Of a DNA stretch of 64,000 nt, positions 46,062 through 55,926 are shown in pieces. Made by a program: the position numbers and the translations under genes. The notes beneath the pieces were generated by a model, which searched no databases, had not been told where the DNA came from, and saw nothing but the letters and a program-made list of their open reading frames with translations. Every line of letters begins with the position of its first letter. Positions within the stretch are counted from its first letter, which is position 1. The DNA comes from Bugula neritina (lineage: Eukaryota; Bryozoa; Gymnolaemata; Cheilostomatida; Bugulidae): the NCBI GenBank assembly GCA_964035545.1, contig OZ037768.1, positions 20,582,700 to 20,646,699 on the forward strand, written 5' to 3'.

Positions 46062-49000
46062 AGTCTTTGAGGCACTGCCCCGCCGGGACAGGGATAGAGT
46101 ACGACCGTATACTGGAGAACATGGCATCCTGGCAGACGGGTCATGTATCCCCTTTTATGGTATTATCGAGCTCCCTGGGCGTGTCCGAGATCAGGCTGTA
46201 CAGGAGACCTTTATCATAGGTCAACTGGAGGAAGATGCTATCCTCGGCATGCCCTTCTTGAAGCAACACCAGTGCCGAATAGATTTTAGTAAGTCGGTGG
46301 TGCTGATGGGCGGGCGAGAACTCGCCTGTGTGGATAAGTTTGGGCGTCCTCTGGTGGGCGGTGTTCAGGTAGTTCGGAACTGCACCGTACCCGGACGCTC
46401 CAGAGCTACTATCCACTGCCGAGTGAACAGCAACCGGATAGCCAGGCTCGGGGTCGTTGAAAGCGCGCACGAAAAGATCCAACTCGCCAGTAGTTTAAAC
46501 CGACTAACTGAGCGAGGGGAGGTCTTAGTGCAGTGCGTCAACCCCTTTACCGAGCCCATTGAGCTCCCAGCTGGGTCAATGCTGGGCCGGTTCCATTCCG
46601 TCCAGGAAGAGGACGTGGGCCCGTCGCTGGGTGACGCGACGGAGGCACCCCCTCGACACCCTATTCAGGGACGAGGGGCAGTCCCGACACATCTCCGGGA
46701 GTTATACGAAACAGCCAGTGGCGGCTGCGCGAGTAACAGAGAACGCCAAGCTATGGCCAAGTTACTACGCGACTACGGTGATGTGTTCAGCAGCGGGGAG
46801 AATGACGTGGGACTGACTGGAATTGTCAGACACGAAATACCGCTGACTGCAGGGACAGTCCCTGTCCGGCAGCCCACGCGCAGGCTGGGGCCGGAGAAAG
46901 AGAAGGAGGTTAGCCGACAAGTACGGGATCTTCTGGACCGGGGACTGATAGAGCCCGCCCATAGTGCGTGGAGCTCGCCAGTCGTACTGGTCCGGAAGAA
47001 AGACGGCAGTTGGCGGTTCTGTGTGGACTACCGCAAACTCAATAGCGTAACCATACAGGACGCCTACCCTCTACCTCGTATTGACGAGTCATTGGACGCC
47101 CTAGCCGGCAGCAAGTACTTCAGTACGTTAGACTTGCTAAGCGGCTATTGGCAGGTTCCTCTGAGTCCCGACGCCCAAGAGAAAGCGGCGTTTATTACAC
47201 GGGACGGTTTGTGGAAGTGGAAGGTGCTGCCCTTCGGGTTAACCTCCGCCCCAGCCACCTTCCAGAGGCTGATGGAACAAGTCCTTAGCGGACTCCATTG
47301 GAAGACACTGCTGGTCTACCTCGATGATGTCATCGTAATCTCCCCAGACTTCGAGACACATGTCAGTCGTCTGCAGGAGGTTTTCGAGAGACTCCGAGGT
47401 GCCGGTCTTAAGCTCAAACCTTCCAAGTGCGCTCTGTTGCAGCCGGAGGTCAAGTACCTGGGGCACGTTGTCGGTCGAAACGGCGTGGCAACGGATCCCG
47501 AAAAGGTACGGGCAGTAGAAGACTGGGTCACCCCTCAAGACTTGACCGGACTCCGGGCTTTCTTGGGGCTGGTAGGGTATTACAGGCAATACATACCAGA
47601 CTTTGCGGGCATAGCCCAGCCGTTAAACCGGCTTACCGCAAAGGGAGTGACGTGGCAGTGGACTCCAGTCGAACAAGAAGCGTTCGACCGCCTCAAGGGC
47701 TGCCTCCTAACGGCGCCCATCTTGGCCTACCCAGACCCCACTCTGGAGTACATCCTAGACACAGACGCCAGTGACCAGAATGTTGGCGCTGTGCTGTCGC
47801 AAGTGCAGGAAGGCCGAGAAGTAGTAGTAGCCTACTACAGCAAGTCTCTCTCTCCCGCTGAACGAAATTACTGCACTACCCGCAAGGAGCTGCTGGCAGT
47901 AATCAAGTCAGTGAAGCACTTCAGACCATACCTATATGGCAGGAAGTTCCGGCTGCGTACGGATCATGCCTCGCTGATCTGGTTGTGCAGGAGAGCAGAG
48001 CCCTCCAGTCAGGTCGCCCGGTGGCTCGAAATCCTAGCTGAATTCTCGTACCGGATCGAACACCGACCGGGCAAGAGACACAGCAATGCAGATGGGTTGA
48101 GTCGCCGACCTGACGGAGGTTGCAAACAGTGTCTCAACATCGAGAGGAGGGATGGAGGTCCCCCACGATGCGAGTTGGAGACGCTGGCTCATCACGGAGC
48201 ACCGTTTGACTGGGATCAAGGTCAACTCAGGCAAAGAGTTGATGAGTCCCCGGAGGATGTGCAAAACCTCCGCGCCAACCCTGTACTGGCCGGTAATGTT
48301 CGAGAGCTGAAGAAGCTCCAAGAAGAGCTGCCGGGAGTCGTGGCAGACATCTACCGGGCCAAAAGGGAAGGGCGACGACCCAGCGAGGAACGCATACGAC
48401 AGGGATGCGCCGAGTTCCGGCTATACTGTCAGCGTTGGGACTCGCTGCGGATCGGGCAGGATGGGTTGCTAACCATCTCTCTAGCTGCCAGCGGCAGACA
48501 CCCGGAAAGGAAGAGGGTAGTCTGCCCCACAGCCATCCGCCGTGAGTTGATTTGGGATACTCACAAGCAGGCCCACGCAGGGGTCAAGCGAGTGATATCC
48601 AAATTACGACTCCGGTGGTATTGGCCGCAGATGGAGCGTGACGTCCGGCTCAGAGTCAAACAGTGTGAGATCTGCCAGGCCAGTAAGCATAGCCGCCCCC
48701 CTGGTGAAGCAGGACGGCGGAGGCTATATGCTGGTAGGCCCTGGCAAGTAGTCGCTGTAGACCTGGTCGGACCCATGCCCCTGACCCCCAGAGGCAATAA
48801 TTGGATCCTAGTACTAACCGACCACTTTACTAGGTGGGCGGATGCTCTGGCTATCCCAGATGCATCAGCCCCAACAGTGGCCAGGGCACTAGACCAACAT
48901 GTATTCTGTTATTTTGGGCTTCCCGAACAGATACACTCTGATCAAGGCGCTCAATTCCAGTCTCAACTGATGAGCGACCTTTGCCACCTCTGGGGAGTAA

Positions 49001-49641
49001 ATCAGAGCAGGACCACCCCCTACCACCCTCAAGGTAACGGGGTGGTGGAGCGCAACAACCGGATGCTAGGTGATGCGCTCCGGAGTCTCCTCCTTGGACG
49101 AGGTCAAGAGGAATGGGATACGGTGTTGCCGCAAGTCATGCGTGCATACCGTAGCACCCCACACACCAGTACTGGTGAGACCCCAAACCTCTTGATGCTC
49201 GGGAGAGAGACTCGTGTCCCTGACCATCTCACCTATCACGTTCCAGAGCAGGATAACTCAGTCCACGAGTATGCCAGTGAACTAGTGGAACGGATGAAGG
49301 CCGCACACGAGATACTGCGTCAACAGCAGTGGAAGGTGCGGCACGAAGATTCCGATGAACCACCCCTCTATCAAAGAGGAGATAAGGTGTGGATGGTCAA
49401 TTACCGTAGGCGCCGCGGACAGGCTGATAAGCTGAAGCCTAAGTTCGTAGGCCCCTACGTGGTCGTCGAGGCTATGCCCAATCATACGTACAAGATTGAG
49501 CGCTCAGGACAGGTGTCTATCCAGAATGAGTCTCGCTTGAAACCGTATTGGGCTAGCCCTGACGGAGTGGGAGAAGCCCCCCCCGTTGTTAGAGCCCAGG
49601 AGGCAGACAACGACGCGCGGGCGACGGCGGCATGGACCTGA
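45907..49641 (+). CDS. pol: Retrotransposon Pol: protease, reverse transcriptase, RNase H, integrase
   Basis: Open from 45907 to the TGA at 49639-49641, same frame as gag but separated by stops, so the start is by frameshift rather than a clear ATG. Counting from 45940: aspartic protease L-L-D-S-G-C-T-T-N (about residue 28), reverse transcriptase with V-Y-L-D-D-V-I-V (about 457), RNase H D-T-D-A-S-D (about 606), integrase HHCC finger (about 873-914, H-K-Q-A-H and C-E-I-C) and DDE core (V-D-L-V-G-P; H-S-D-Q-G-A-Q-F; G-N-G-V-V-E-R-N-N). All catalytic residues are intact, so the enzyme part looks functional. The expected C-terminal tail continues in another frame after a C8 run at 49577-49584. 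Confidence 0.95.
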   Translation, partial: NPRRPVKPGQHMRGGVKVQPHGESYFLPGKVAGNAVTFLLDSGCTTNLLSRRVFEALPRRDRDRVRPYTGEHGILADGSCIPFYGIIELPGRVRDQAVQETFIIGQLEEDAILGMPFLKQHQCRIDFSKSVVLMGGRELACVDKFGRPLVGGVQVVRNCTVPGRSRATIHCRVNSNRIARLGVVESAHEKIQLASSLNRLTERGEVLVQCVNPFTEPIELPAGSMLGRFHSVQEEDVGPSLGDATEAPPRHPIQGRGAVPTHLRELYETASGGCASNRERQAMAKLLRDYGDVFSSGENDVGLTGIVRHEIPLTAGTVPVRQPTRRLGPEKEKEVSRQVRDLLDRGLIEPAHSAWSSPVVLVRKKDGSWRFCVDYRKLNSVTIQDAYPLPRIDESLDALAGSKYFSTLDLLSGYWQVPLSPDAQEKAAFITRDGLWKWKVLPFGLTSAPATFQRLMEQVLSGLHWKTLLVYLDDVIVISPDFETHVSRLQEVFERLRGAGLKLKPSKCALLQPEVKYLGHVVGRNGVATDPEKVRAVEDWVTPQDLTGLRAFLGLVGYYRQYIPDFAGIAQPLNRLTAKGVTWQWTPVEQEAFDRLKGCLLTAPILAYPDPTLEYILDTDASDQNVGAVLSQVQEGREVVVAYYSKSLSPAERNYCTTRKELLAVIKSVKHFRPYLYGRKFRLRTDHASLIWLCRRAEPSSQVARWLEILAEFSYRIEHRPGKRHSNADGLSRRPDGGCKQCLNIERRDGGPPRCELETLAHHGAPFDWDQGQLRQRVDESPEDVQNLRANPVLAGNVRELKKLQEELPGVVADIYRAKREGRRPSEERIRQGCAEFRLYCQRWDSLRIGQDGLLTISLAASGRHPERKRVVCPTAIRRELIWDTHKQAHAGVKRVISKLRLRWYWPQMERDVRLRVKQCEICQASKHSRPPGEAGRRRLYAGRPWQVVAVDLVGPMPLTPRGNNWILVLTDHFTRWADALAIPDASAPTVARALDQHVFCYFGLPEQIHSDQGAQFQSQLMSDLCHLWGVNQSRTTPYHPQGNGVVERNNRMLGDALRSLLLGRGQEEWDTVLPQVMRAYRSTPHTSTGETPNLLMLGRETRVPDHLTYHVPEQDNSVHEYASELVERMKAAHEILRQQQWKVRHEDSDEPPLYQRGDKVWMVNYRRRRGQADKLKPKFVGPYVVVEAMPNHTYKIERSGQVSIQNESRLKPYWASPDGVGEAPPVVRAQEADNDARATAAWT

Positions 49642-50227
49642 ATACGAAGTGGTCATACCGCGGGAGGAAAACTTGGTGAGAGAGGAGCGGCAGCTTTTGT
49701 CAACAGAAGCGTGTCCGCCACCGCCAAGTCTAATTCCATCACTTCCAGAAACCGAGCCGGTTCCGGAAGTGCAAACCCCCACGGAGGGAGGGGCTCCATC
49801 CGGAGAACAAGAAGAGGTGACCACTAACGGTGAAGTAGAGACGCCATTAGAGGCCCCTACTAACGAACCGGCAAGCGTGTCACCCCCCCTAGAAAGGGGA
49901 CAGCGTACGAGGAAGCCCCCACCGTATTTGAAAGACTTCATATGTGACTGCATTAGAAGCGGCGCACATGAAAGTCTAGGGGAAAACCGTACGATAAAAT
50001 GTTGGAGTTGTGAACCCCACGCAAATATCAACTTTTGCGAGGGCGGAATAGTGGGAGGAATTAATGCGCGTAAAGCAAATAGTTCCGACCTCGTGCCTCA
50101 GAAACGATGCTCAGCCTTTTCTTATGCTGACATCGCCAAAGGCAGACGTATCTCACAACCAGCTCCAACCTTACCAAGAACGTTGAGTATGGACATTAAT
50201 ACCGAGTTCCCAGGTAAGCCAGTATAA
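49574..50227 (+). CDS. Pol C-terminal tail in shifted frame, or separate ORF
   Basis: From the C8 run (49577-49584) the plus-one frame stays open to TAA at 50227, while the pol frame stops at 49641. The product is Pro/Glu/Thr-rich with R-T-R-K-P-P-P-Y-L-K-D-F, a motif typical of the end of Ty3/gypsy Pol, so the first part is most likely the true Pol tail. Further on it has C-W-S-C and S-Y-A-D-I-A-K-G-R. The first ATG is at 49586. Either a one-base homopolymer indel, a sequencing error or recoding joins it to pol. Function is unknown. Confidence 0.6.
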   Translation, partial: KPPPLLEPRRQTTTRGRRRHGPEYEVVIPREENLVREERQLLSTEACPPPPSLIPSLPETEPVPEVQTPTEGGAPSGEQEEVTTNGEVETPLEAPTNEPASVSPPLERGQRTRKPPPYLKDFICDCIRSGAHESLGENRTIKCWSCEPHANINFCEGGIVGGINARKANSSDLVPQKRCSAFSYADIAKGRRISQPAPTLPRTLSMDINTEFPGKPV

Positions 50228-50244
50228 GTCTTGTATTCCTATTC

Positions 50245-51318
50245 ATGGAAACGGGCTCGATGCCAGTAAATTCTGAACTAATTCAGCAGATTGAATCAGA
50301 ATTACTGGGAACCACGTTTCATGTGAATGACGATGAAGACACTGTAATGGCCGACGGTCTGTTAGACCTGGAGCTAGACACTGTTCTTGGTCAGTCCACA
50401 CATGATTCATCAGTTCCTCGAGTGCATTCCAAAAGCTGTGACTCTCAGGCTAGCAACGGTCGACAGTCACTAGAATTATGTTGTAAAGATCCACCGCGAT
50501 CTAACAATAATTCTACTTTTGTAGACACACTCGCGCCCGTCTCTACGGACATGCCTTCTCTAGAGATGGCATGGGACCCAGAGCCGGCCCCAACAACTCC
50601 TACCACCAGGCAACTGCCACCCCAGTTGGAAGCAACCTCCAACTGGATTACCCCTGCCACAGAGAGAGAAATCAGGACCCATCAAGGAGGTGAGAGTAAT
50701 CGTGAATGCAACCTCTGCCAGCAGCGATTCACAACCCACCGCAGACTAAAGGTGCACTTGCCGCAGCACTACATCACCACTTTCTGCCCTTGCGGAGAAT
50801 ATAGCTACAATCGTGATTACCTACTGCGGCACCAACGTACTATGCAGTGCTATCAAGGACATGTCTATGAAGTAGACGAATCATCATATCCTGCCTTTCT
50901 CAACGCCATCAAACCACTCATCACTGACTCAGCTCGGCTATCTCGCCTGGAGCAAGGCTTCCCTTCCCCGCGACCCATCATCTCTGGAGCCGCAGATAAA
51001 CCTACACAGTCTGCTAACTCTCCACCTCACAGTCCTATACGCATGCCGCATACCTTTCCTCGTGTCGTACTACAGAGAGTAGACACAAATGCGTATACAC
51101 TCCCTCCTCCTCTTCCATCCTCAGAGCGGAAACGACACAGGCAGCCAACTTCCTCTCGCTCGTCCCCCTGGGCCCGTAACCTACGTGAGGTAGAAGCTAG
51201 GGCGCATGACTTGGAGCAAGAAGTGTACAGGCTGGCCCCACGGGTACAGGCAGCATCCAGTGAACTCAAATATTTACAGGAGTCTATTAAACGCATGAAG
51301 CGTGCGGCCCGCAGTTAA
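50245..51318 (+). CDS. Accessory retrotransposon ORF with C2H2 zinc fingers and coiled coil
   Basis: A 357-residue ORF from ATG 50245 to TAA 51318, in the position where some Ty3/gypsy elements carry env, but with no signal peptide or membrane segment. The N-terminus is acidic (D-D-E-D-T-V-M-A-D). Around residues 150-205 are C-N-L-C-Q-Q-R-F with H-L-P-Q-H, then C-P-C-G-E-Y-S-Y with H-Q-R-T-M-Q-C, resembling one or two C2H2-type fingers. The C-terminus is a predicted coiled coil (about 310-350: L-E-Q-E-V-Y-R-L, L-K-Y-L-Q-E-S-I-K-R-M-K). It may bind nucleic acid or chromatin and influence integration or silencing; this is inference. A strong GTAAGC donor at 50212 just upstream hints at a spliced message. 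Confidence 0.75.
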   Translation: METGSMPVNSELIQQIESELLGTTFHVNDDEDTVMADGLLDLELDTVLGQSTHDSSVPRVHSKSCDSQASNGRQSLELCCKDPPRSNNNSTFVDTLAPVSTDMPSLEMAWDPEPAPTTPTTRQLPPQLEATSNWITPATEREIRTHQGGESNRECNLCQQRFTTHRRLKVHLPQHYITTFCPCGEYSYNRDYLLRHQRTMQCYQGHVYEVDESSYPAFLNAIKPLITDSARLSRLEQGFPSPRPIISGAADKPTQSANSPPHSPIRMPHTFPRVVLQRVDTNAYTLPPPLPSSERKRHRQPTSSRSSPWARNLREVEARAHDLEQEVYRLAPRVQAASSELKYLQESIKRMKRAARS

Positions 51319-51573
51319 CTCGAGTCTACCTACAACTCCCTACTACTCATTCCCCTACCTCTCTGTGGCATTCCCTACCGTAATGGTGGCACGTACTCTA
51401 TATGTAGATAGGACCTTCTCTTGCTTATTACTTAGTGCACGTTATATATACTTGTATATTTTTTACCAGTTGTTGTTTTTTTATATACTTTTATACTGTT
51501 CTCTTACCCCCCCCCACAACGAAGTATACGTTTTTATGTGAATCTTATTTTATCAGAAAGTGGGCTTTCTGCT

Positions 51574-51584
51574 GGAGGGGGCAG
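51574..51584 (+). promoter_or_regulatory. Polypurine tract
   Basis: GGAGGGGGCAG directly precedes the TG start of the 3' LTR, the expected plus-strand primer site. Confidence 0.85.
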
Positions 51585-51889
51585 TGTGGTGGCTCGTGGA
51601 GCTACCAGCAACACAATACGCAAGGTTGCGTATTGACCCGGAACAATGTATTAGCCAATTAGCTAAGCTGTTTTATAAGTAATAGTAGCGGCTTCGCGCT
51701 ACTAGCTCAGTTGAGGATAGTGCTGTAAACTAAATAGACGTGCGTATCATTACTGTTGTACATTGGATTTTTATTATGTATTCTTGTATTAAATATAACG
51801 ATATCTACTCGACTTAACTGGTGAAGTTTCTCTAGTGTTAAATAGACTCTCTTGGTGGCACATCAACCCTAAATCTGAAAACTATAACA
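51585..51889 (+). repeat. 3' LTR
   Basis: No difference from the 5' LTR was found on direct reading; it is followed by the GTAT target duplication. Confidence 0.96.
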
Positions 51890-53768
51890 GTATGACTATG
51901 AGTATCAACATCAGCATGACTATGAGTATGACTTACCATCATCTATAAGTATGACTAGCACTAGCAGACTACGGAACCCGATGGGCGATGAGGTACTCAT
52001 ACCCATAGTGATTGTGATTGTCACTATCATTATCATTCATTCATTGTGATTGAGTACCGAAGCAACAATAATTTAATAATTATAATAAATTAAAATAATA
52101 ATAGTAATACTAATACAAAAAATAGTGACAGTTATAGTAATACTAATAGTAATGCAATAATTTATTGAATAAATAACAATAACAATTGCCGTAACCGTGG
52201 CAATTATTATTAATGTTAATAATATTAATATTATCATTTAATATTTCAATTTATTATTAATTAATATTATAATTATTAAATTCTGATTAGTATATTAATA
52301 CACTAAAGACGGCATTGAGAAATTATAGTTATTTATCATTGTATTTTAATGAACAACAATATAAATATAACAATAACAATAATGTAATTATGAATATGAA
52401 TATCAACAATTACATTTAATATAACGGAAAGTTCAATAAATCCAAAATTAACGACAGCACGGTAAACGTAGTTTTCTCGCTAGGCGCGTGACTTTCAAGG
52501 CTGGCTTGTAGTAGTATAAAGAAAACAACTCTTATATTACGGCTTACTGCTGGGTTAATTTTAAATTTGGAGCTGCATAAATAAGAGTAAACTGGAAATG
52601 CATGATTATTTTATAGGTATATATATATAATATGCTACAATCAAAATAACCTTTGAAATACCCATTGATAATTTCGATAGACCAATTCATACAGATTTCG
52701 CAATAATAATTATTGTTTTATATTTAGTAAATGTGAGATGTTTTCTTTATCCTAATGCAAGAATTTTTGACCTGGAATGTTATAATTTCAAATTCAGAAG
52801 TCAGGAAATTTCAGTCTCTAGCTGTAATCGCAATATTTTAAAATTCATAAACTAATAATATAATTGTAAGCAGAGTAAATGTTTTCGTGGGTTTAAACTC
52901 GTATTTTAATTTGTAAGTGTCTTTATATTTTATACCTCCAAACACAAAAGGAAAAAGAACTTAGAAAATGAACATAATAAACATAATATAATCATACATT
53001 GGAGCAGAAATAAAATGCATATATAATATACAAGTTTTGCAAAGTGAGTTAGAATAATGCTTGCCTGCACAGTCAGTATAGGTGATATAATATACTATAT
53101 ACCACATGCTACTTAATTCTAATTGTTAGTGGCTAGATTTAGCCATTTCTCTTTTATTATCCTACTTACACAGGATAATTACTTCTTAAGAGTTATTCTT
53201 GCTGAGTAACTATGAAGATTGTCAATACTTACTCAGTTTTACTAATATAGTGCTGCAACATCAAATTGACATTTTTCCGGAAGCTGATATGCGATATAAC
53301 GATATTTAATAATGTAGTTGTTTAGGAAATATTATTTGTCCAATAAACACAATCTGCTCATATCTAAAAGTTCCGACATTTATATGAAAGTTCAAACTCA
53401 TTTGCTGTTAGTGTTCACATTTCATATCATGGTGAATATTATTTATTATATATTATATATACACTTCACTTAACCCATATAAATATACCTGGGTAGAGGT
53501 AATAAACGTATGTACTGTATCTATAATATCCTATCTACATGCACATGCATAGTTCAGCCGAGTTCATTTTATGACAAGATGCTACTGGACTTTGTAGTAA
53601 GCTCATGTAGAAGATGATTAATGTGTTCTATACATGGCAATAGTTGTTTACCAACACAGGTGTATTAAACATTCTACCTTGTAACATTACTCACATATCA
53701 CTGCTGTCTTTAATCTAACCTGATGTACATTGGATTAGCAATTTTCTTAAAAGGGAAAATTTTTTATC
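51890..53768. other. Intergenic, AT-rich; continuation of period-6 tract then unremarkable
   Basis: 51890-52160 continues the TATGAC/AGTATG tract split by the retrotransposon. The rest is very AT-rich with no supportable exon. The promoter of the next gene should be near 53700. Confidence 0.5.
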
Positions 53769-55452
53769 ATGATGCATGGTTCATCAATCGGTGAGTACAA
53801 TTTACTATGTAACAACATATTATTATTTGATGCTCTCATTGTGTGCGAATCAAATTATTAAGTTTGTTTTATTTTTCATCCTTATTTTTTGCTTAATAAC
53901 CCTTCAATTATTGTTCATTCTTTAAAACTTGTTAATATTTTAATAGTAATCATATTTTATACTAATAATGTGTCTGCATGATTTATTTTGTAATATATTA
54001 GCTATTATCTCAAATGTGTGTCCCTCTTATTGCATGCTTATACTATTTTGGAAGTTATATGGCTTTACTGATCATGATCAACATAATTTGGTTTTGATAC
54101 TGTAAAATTAAGTATTGCTCTCAAATCTAAGTTAAGATTAATTTATCTAAAACATTTAACTCCCATTTAACCTCACATATGATACATTCATAGTATATAT
54201 GTGTACAGTTTTGCCATCAAATAGTACGATTTTATTTATATCTGATGGACATATCTTTATGCTTTGGGGCGGTTGTAAAGCATTGCCAGCTGCAAATTTT
54301 TAAAATATTTTTTATTCCTAAATACAAGTTTTTTATTGTAACCCACAAATTTTGAGCATCCAAAGTTCCAAGACTGCGGCTATTTAATGCTTGAATATTA
54401 ATCAAATTTCCAGCTTTCTCAATTAACTATTTAATACTTCTGCCTTGATAACTGCTTACTATATCTAATAGACAACTGCTTACTGTATCTAATAGACAAC
54501 TGCTTACTATATCTAATAGACAACTGCTTACTGTATCTAATAGACAACTGCTTACTGTATCTAATAGACAACTGCTTACTGTATCTAATAGACAACTGCT
54601 TACTATATCTAATAGACAACTGCTTACTGTATCTAATAGACAACTGCTTACTGTATCTAATAGACAACTGCTTACTGTATCTAATAGACAACTGCTTACT
54701 GTATCTAATAGACAACTGCTTACTGTATCTAATAGACAACTGCTTACTGTATCTAATAGACAACTGCTTACTGTATCTAATAGACAACTGCTTACTATAT
54801 CTAATAGACAACTGCTTACTGTATCTAATAGACAACTGCTTACTGTATCTAATAGACAACTGCTTACTATATCTAATAGACAACTGCTTACTGTATCTAA
54901 TAGACAACTGCTTACTGTATCTAATAGACAACTGCTTACTATATATAATAGGCAACTGCTTGCTATATCTAATAGACAACTGCTTACTGTATCTAATAGA
55001 TAACTGCTTACTGTATCTAATAGACAACTATTGTACTTACTGCAAGGCTTTTATTACTTCAGATTCTTCAACCACCTATAAACTGCTATCACTTTCTTTA
55101 TATATGTTTTCACAACAACAAAAACAACTTTATAGCCTACACCTAAAAACATAACGAGGCCATAACAATATCAATTAGCATCGTGACATTATGTTATTTT
55201 GTAGATGCTATCCTACCGAGCCTGGTCACCATTATAATGCTCATCATATTTGCCTGCTGCATTTATGCTTGTTGCATACGTGAAAATCCTCCACATAAAC
55301 AAGTAAAGCGCAACCTGCAGAAAACAGAAATTCAAACAAATTTACCTGCGCCAATATCTCAGACTAACAAGCAGTCAAAAGTTATAGACTTGGAAAAGAA
55401 TATGCCCTCAAATAGCAATATTGCTGCAAGCAGAAACTTGCTGTTACCTTAG
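53769..55452 (+). CDS. Probable small single-pass membrane protein (two exons)
   Basis: Exon 1 53769-53790 (M-M-H-G-S-S-I plus one base, then GTGAGTAC donor) and exon 2 55205-55452 (tttgtag acceptor) join in phase to an 89-residue protein. A short N-terminus is followed by a hydrophobic segment at about residues 10-33 (L-V-T-I-I-M-L-I-I-F-A-C-C-I-Y-A-C-C-I), then a polar, Lys/Asn/Gln-rich tail of about 55 residues with no recognised domain. Cysteines at the membrane-cytosol border (A-C-C-I-Y-A-C-C) could be palmitoylated; this is inference. AATAAA at 55921-55926 suits its 3' end. I do not recognise the family. Exon 2 could instead be the last exon of a larger receptor. Confidence 0.5.
54449..55028. 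repeat. 24-bp minisatellite, about 24 copies
   Basis: Head-to-tail copies of caactgcttactgtatct plus aataga, with TGTATCT/TATATCT variation, lie inside the intron of the small membrane protein gene. Copies are highly homogeneous. There are no spacers, so it is not a CRISPR. The 198-codon minus ORF across it exists only because 24 is a multiple of three. Confidence 0.97.
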
Positions 55453-55920
55453 CATAATCTGTTTAATAGACACTGTATTCATTTTGTTTATTTCTTGTAG
55501 TAGGAATGCTAAAAAGGTCAGTTAAAATTTATAAAAATGTAATTGCAATAGTTTGATGTAAATAATGAAGAGATTTTAATAGCTTTATATCTTTTTTTAT
55601 AACTATACTGATGGCATATCCTTGTTTACTTTTTAATCTTTGTTGTGAAATATTTTTATACCAATTTTATATTCTAATTATTTTTGAAGGCTATATTGTG
55701 TTATATATAACTTGTGCATTTTACATTCTCCTTATACATTATGTAAACAATTGTATCTAATTTTCTGTAATATTCTATTTGTATAAATCTAACGTTTACA
55801 TGGAATTTTTGTCAACTATAGTACTAAGTTTAGAAAGTTACAAATATGATACTTGTATATTTATATAGCTTTTAATGTATATAATTTGAATACATTATAT
55901 ATTCTATTACATATTAAACA

Positions 55921-55926
55921 AATAAA
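55921..55926 (+). terminator. Polyadenylation signal
   Basis: AATAAA about 470 bases after the stop of the small membrane protein ORF, with few alternatives closer. Confidence 0.45.

Larger units (their letters stand above)
44447..51889 (+). mobile_element. Complete Ty3/gypsy-type LTR retrotransposon (7.4 kb)
   Basis: Direct 305-bp LTRs (44447-44751 and 51585-51889) read as identical and begin TG and end CA. A 4-bp target duplication GTAT flanks the element (44443-44446 and 51890-51893). Internal order is primer-binding site, gag, basic linker, protease, reverse transcriptase, RNase H, integrase, an extra zinc-finger ORF and a polypurine tract. Integrase after RNase H places it in Ty3/gypsy. 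The interior is clearly GC-richer than the AT-rich host DNA. Identical LTRs imply recent insertion. The coding frames change several times, which is discussed separately. Confidence 0.96.

Noticed and set aside
50212-50290. Spliced joining of the Pol-tail ORF to the zinc-finger ORF
   Set aside because: The donor at 50212 is good, but the nearby acceptor near 50288 gives an immediate stop in the resulting phase.
54431-55027. 198-codon minus-strand ORF of eight-residue repeats
   Set aside because: It is an uninterrupted 24-bp minisatellite; the period is a multiple of three, so several frames are open. No flanking unique coding sequence.
54449-55028. CRISPR-like array
   Set aside because: Direct tandem repeats without spacers, inside a eukaryotic intron.
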